Source of the DNA: Pseudomonadota bacterium
GTDB taxonomy: Bacteria > Pseudomonadota > Alphaproteobacteria > Rhizobiales > Hyphomicrobiaceae
DNA: 5,989 nt
NCBI GenBank assembly: GCA_021813195.1
Contig: JAKALI010000278.1
Location: 1 to 5,989, forward strand
Direction of reading: 5' to 3'
Shown: one piece after another, positions 5,637 to 5,989 of the stretch
Layout of the letters: every line of letters begins with the position of its first letter
How positions within the stretch are numbered: the stretch's first letter is position 1
Program-made: the position numbers and the translations under genes
Notes under the pieces: model-generated
Seen by the model: only the letters and a program-made list of their open reading frames with translations
Databases searched by the model: none
What the model was told of the DNA's origin: nothing

Positions 5637-5695
5637 ATCCGCTTCCCGCTTGCGGCGAAAGACCCAGGCGGATTGTCAGGGTGCCGGTTGGCTGG

Positions 5696-5989
5696 TCAGT
5701 CTTGAAGGGCTACGCGGCTCTTCAGCTCGTCGGGGGCCCCGAAATGCTCGAAATAGCGGGGATCGATCTTTTCCACGGGCAGGATAATCAGCACATCCGT
5801 CGTGCCGAATTGCCGATCGATGACCGCGCCATCACCGACGAAGGCCCCAAGCCGCAAGTAGCCCTTGATCAGCGGGGGCATGGCCTTGAGCGCCTGCTTC
5901 AGATCAATCTCATCCTTCGCTAGCAAATCCATCGGCTGGTGGAGGTGCGCGTGAGCCCGGCACCGCCACTCTGCTGGGGCCATCGCGTA
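5696..5989 (-). CDS. GNAT-type acyltransferase (ornithine-lipid/OlsB-like), C-terminal fragment
   Basis: The last 97 codons of a gene whose start lies beyond the right edge; the stop is TGA 5698-5696. The segment LKAMPPLIKGYLRLGAFVGD, followed by GAVIDRQFGTTDVLIILPVE and then DPRYFEHFG, is the characteristic end of the family that includes ornithine-acyl-ACP N-acyltransferase (OlsB) and the so-called hemolysin-like GNAT proteins of alphaproteobacteria. OlsB makes lyso-ornithine lipid from ornithine and a 3-hydroxyacyl-ACP. The N-terminal acyl-donor fold is missing here, so OlsB cannot be told apart from its paralogues. MDLLAKDEIDLKQ just upstream fits the helix before the last strands. The ATG at 5983 is internal, since the frame stays open to the edge. 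It may share a transcript with rlmN, 73 bp downstream, with no terminator visible between them. Confidence 0.75.
   Translation of the reverse strand, partial: YAMAPAEWRCRAHAHLHQPMDLLAKDEIDLKQALKAMPPLIKGYLRLGAFVGDGAVIDRQFGTTDVLIILPVEKIDPRYFEHFGAPDELKSRVALQD

Noticed and set aside
5623..5695. Possible terminator between the acyltransferase gene and rlmN
   Set aside because: No convincing stem followed by a T-run on the minus strand; co-transcription is equally likely.
5426..5923. 165-codon plus-strand frame across the rlmN 5' end and acyltransferase gene
   Set aside because: Antisense to two supported minus-strand genes with no motif of its own.
1..5989. CRISPR array, tRNA, rRNA, insertion sequence, toxin-antitoxin or defence module
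   Set aside because: No regularly spaced repeats, no tRNA-like cloverleaf spotted, no transposase or known defence motifs in any supported frame.

Overview
The window looks like chromosomal DNA of a GC-rich alphaproteobacterium, most likely Hyphomicrobiales/Rhizobiales. This rests on high GC content, strong G/C preference at third codon positions, and the style of the RecJ, PyrE, RlmN and J-domain proteins. No tRNA, rRNA, CRISPR array, insertion sequence or phage gene is visible. It reads as an ordinary housekeeping region with several poorly characterised lineage genes between the known ones.

Layout, left to right. The 3' end of recJ (+) converges on a small J-domain protein (-). A 227-bp divergent gap separates that gene from an exported Lys/Pro/Ala-rich protein with four cysteines (+). 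This converges on a Trp-rich protein of unknown function (-). Next comes a four-helix membrane protein (-), then a 253-bp divergent gap and pyrE (+). pyrE converges on a second four-helix membrane protein (-). That gene lies immediately downstream of rlmN (-), with its ribosome binding site inside the last rlmN codons. The window ends in the C-terminal part of a GNAT-type acyltransferase (-) upstream of rlmN.

Functions are mostly unrelated: DNA repair (RecJ), de novo pyrimidine synthesis (PyrE), rRNA/tRNA methylation (RlmN), a possible Hsp70 co-chaperone, and possibly acyl transfer for membrane lipids. The clearest non-standard signals are three. Two related small membrane proteins flank pyrE. 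Inverted repeats cover the stop codons at all three convergent junctions, two of them sharing a CCTGAA/TTCAGG stem. The exported protein pairs a compact four-cysteine motif with a long Lys/Pro/Ala tail. I did not find a convincing novel defence or mobile system.
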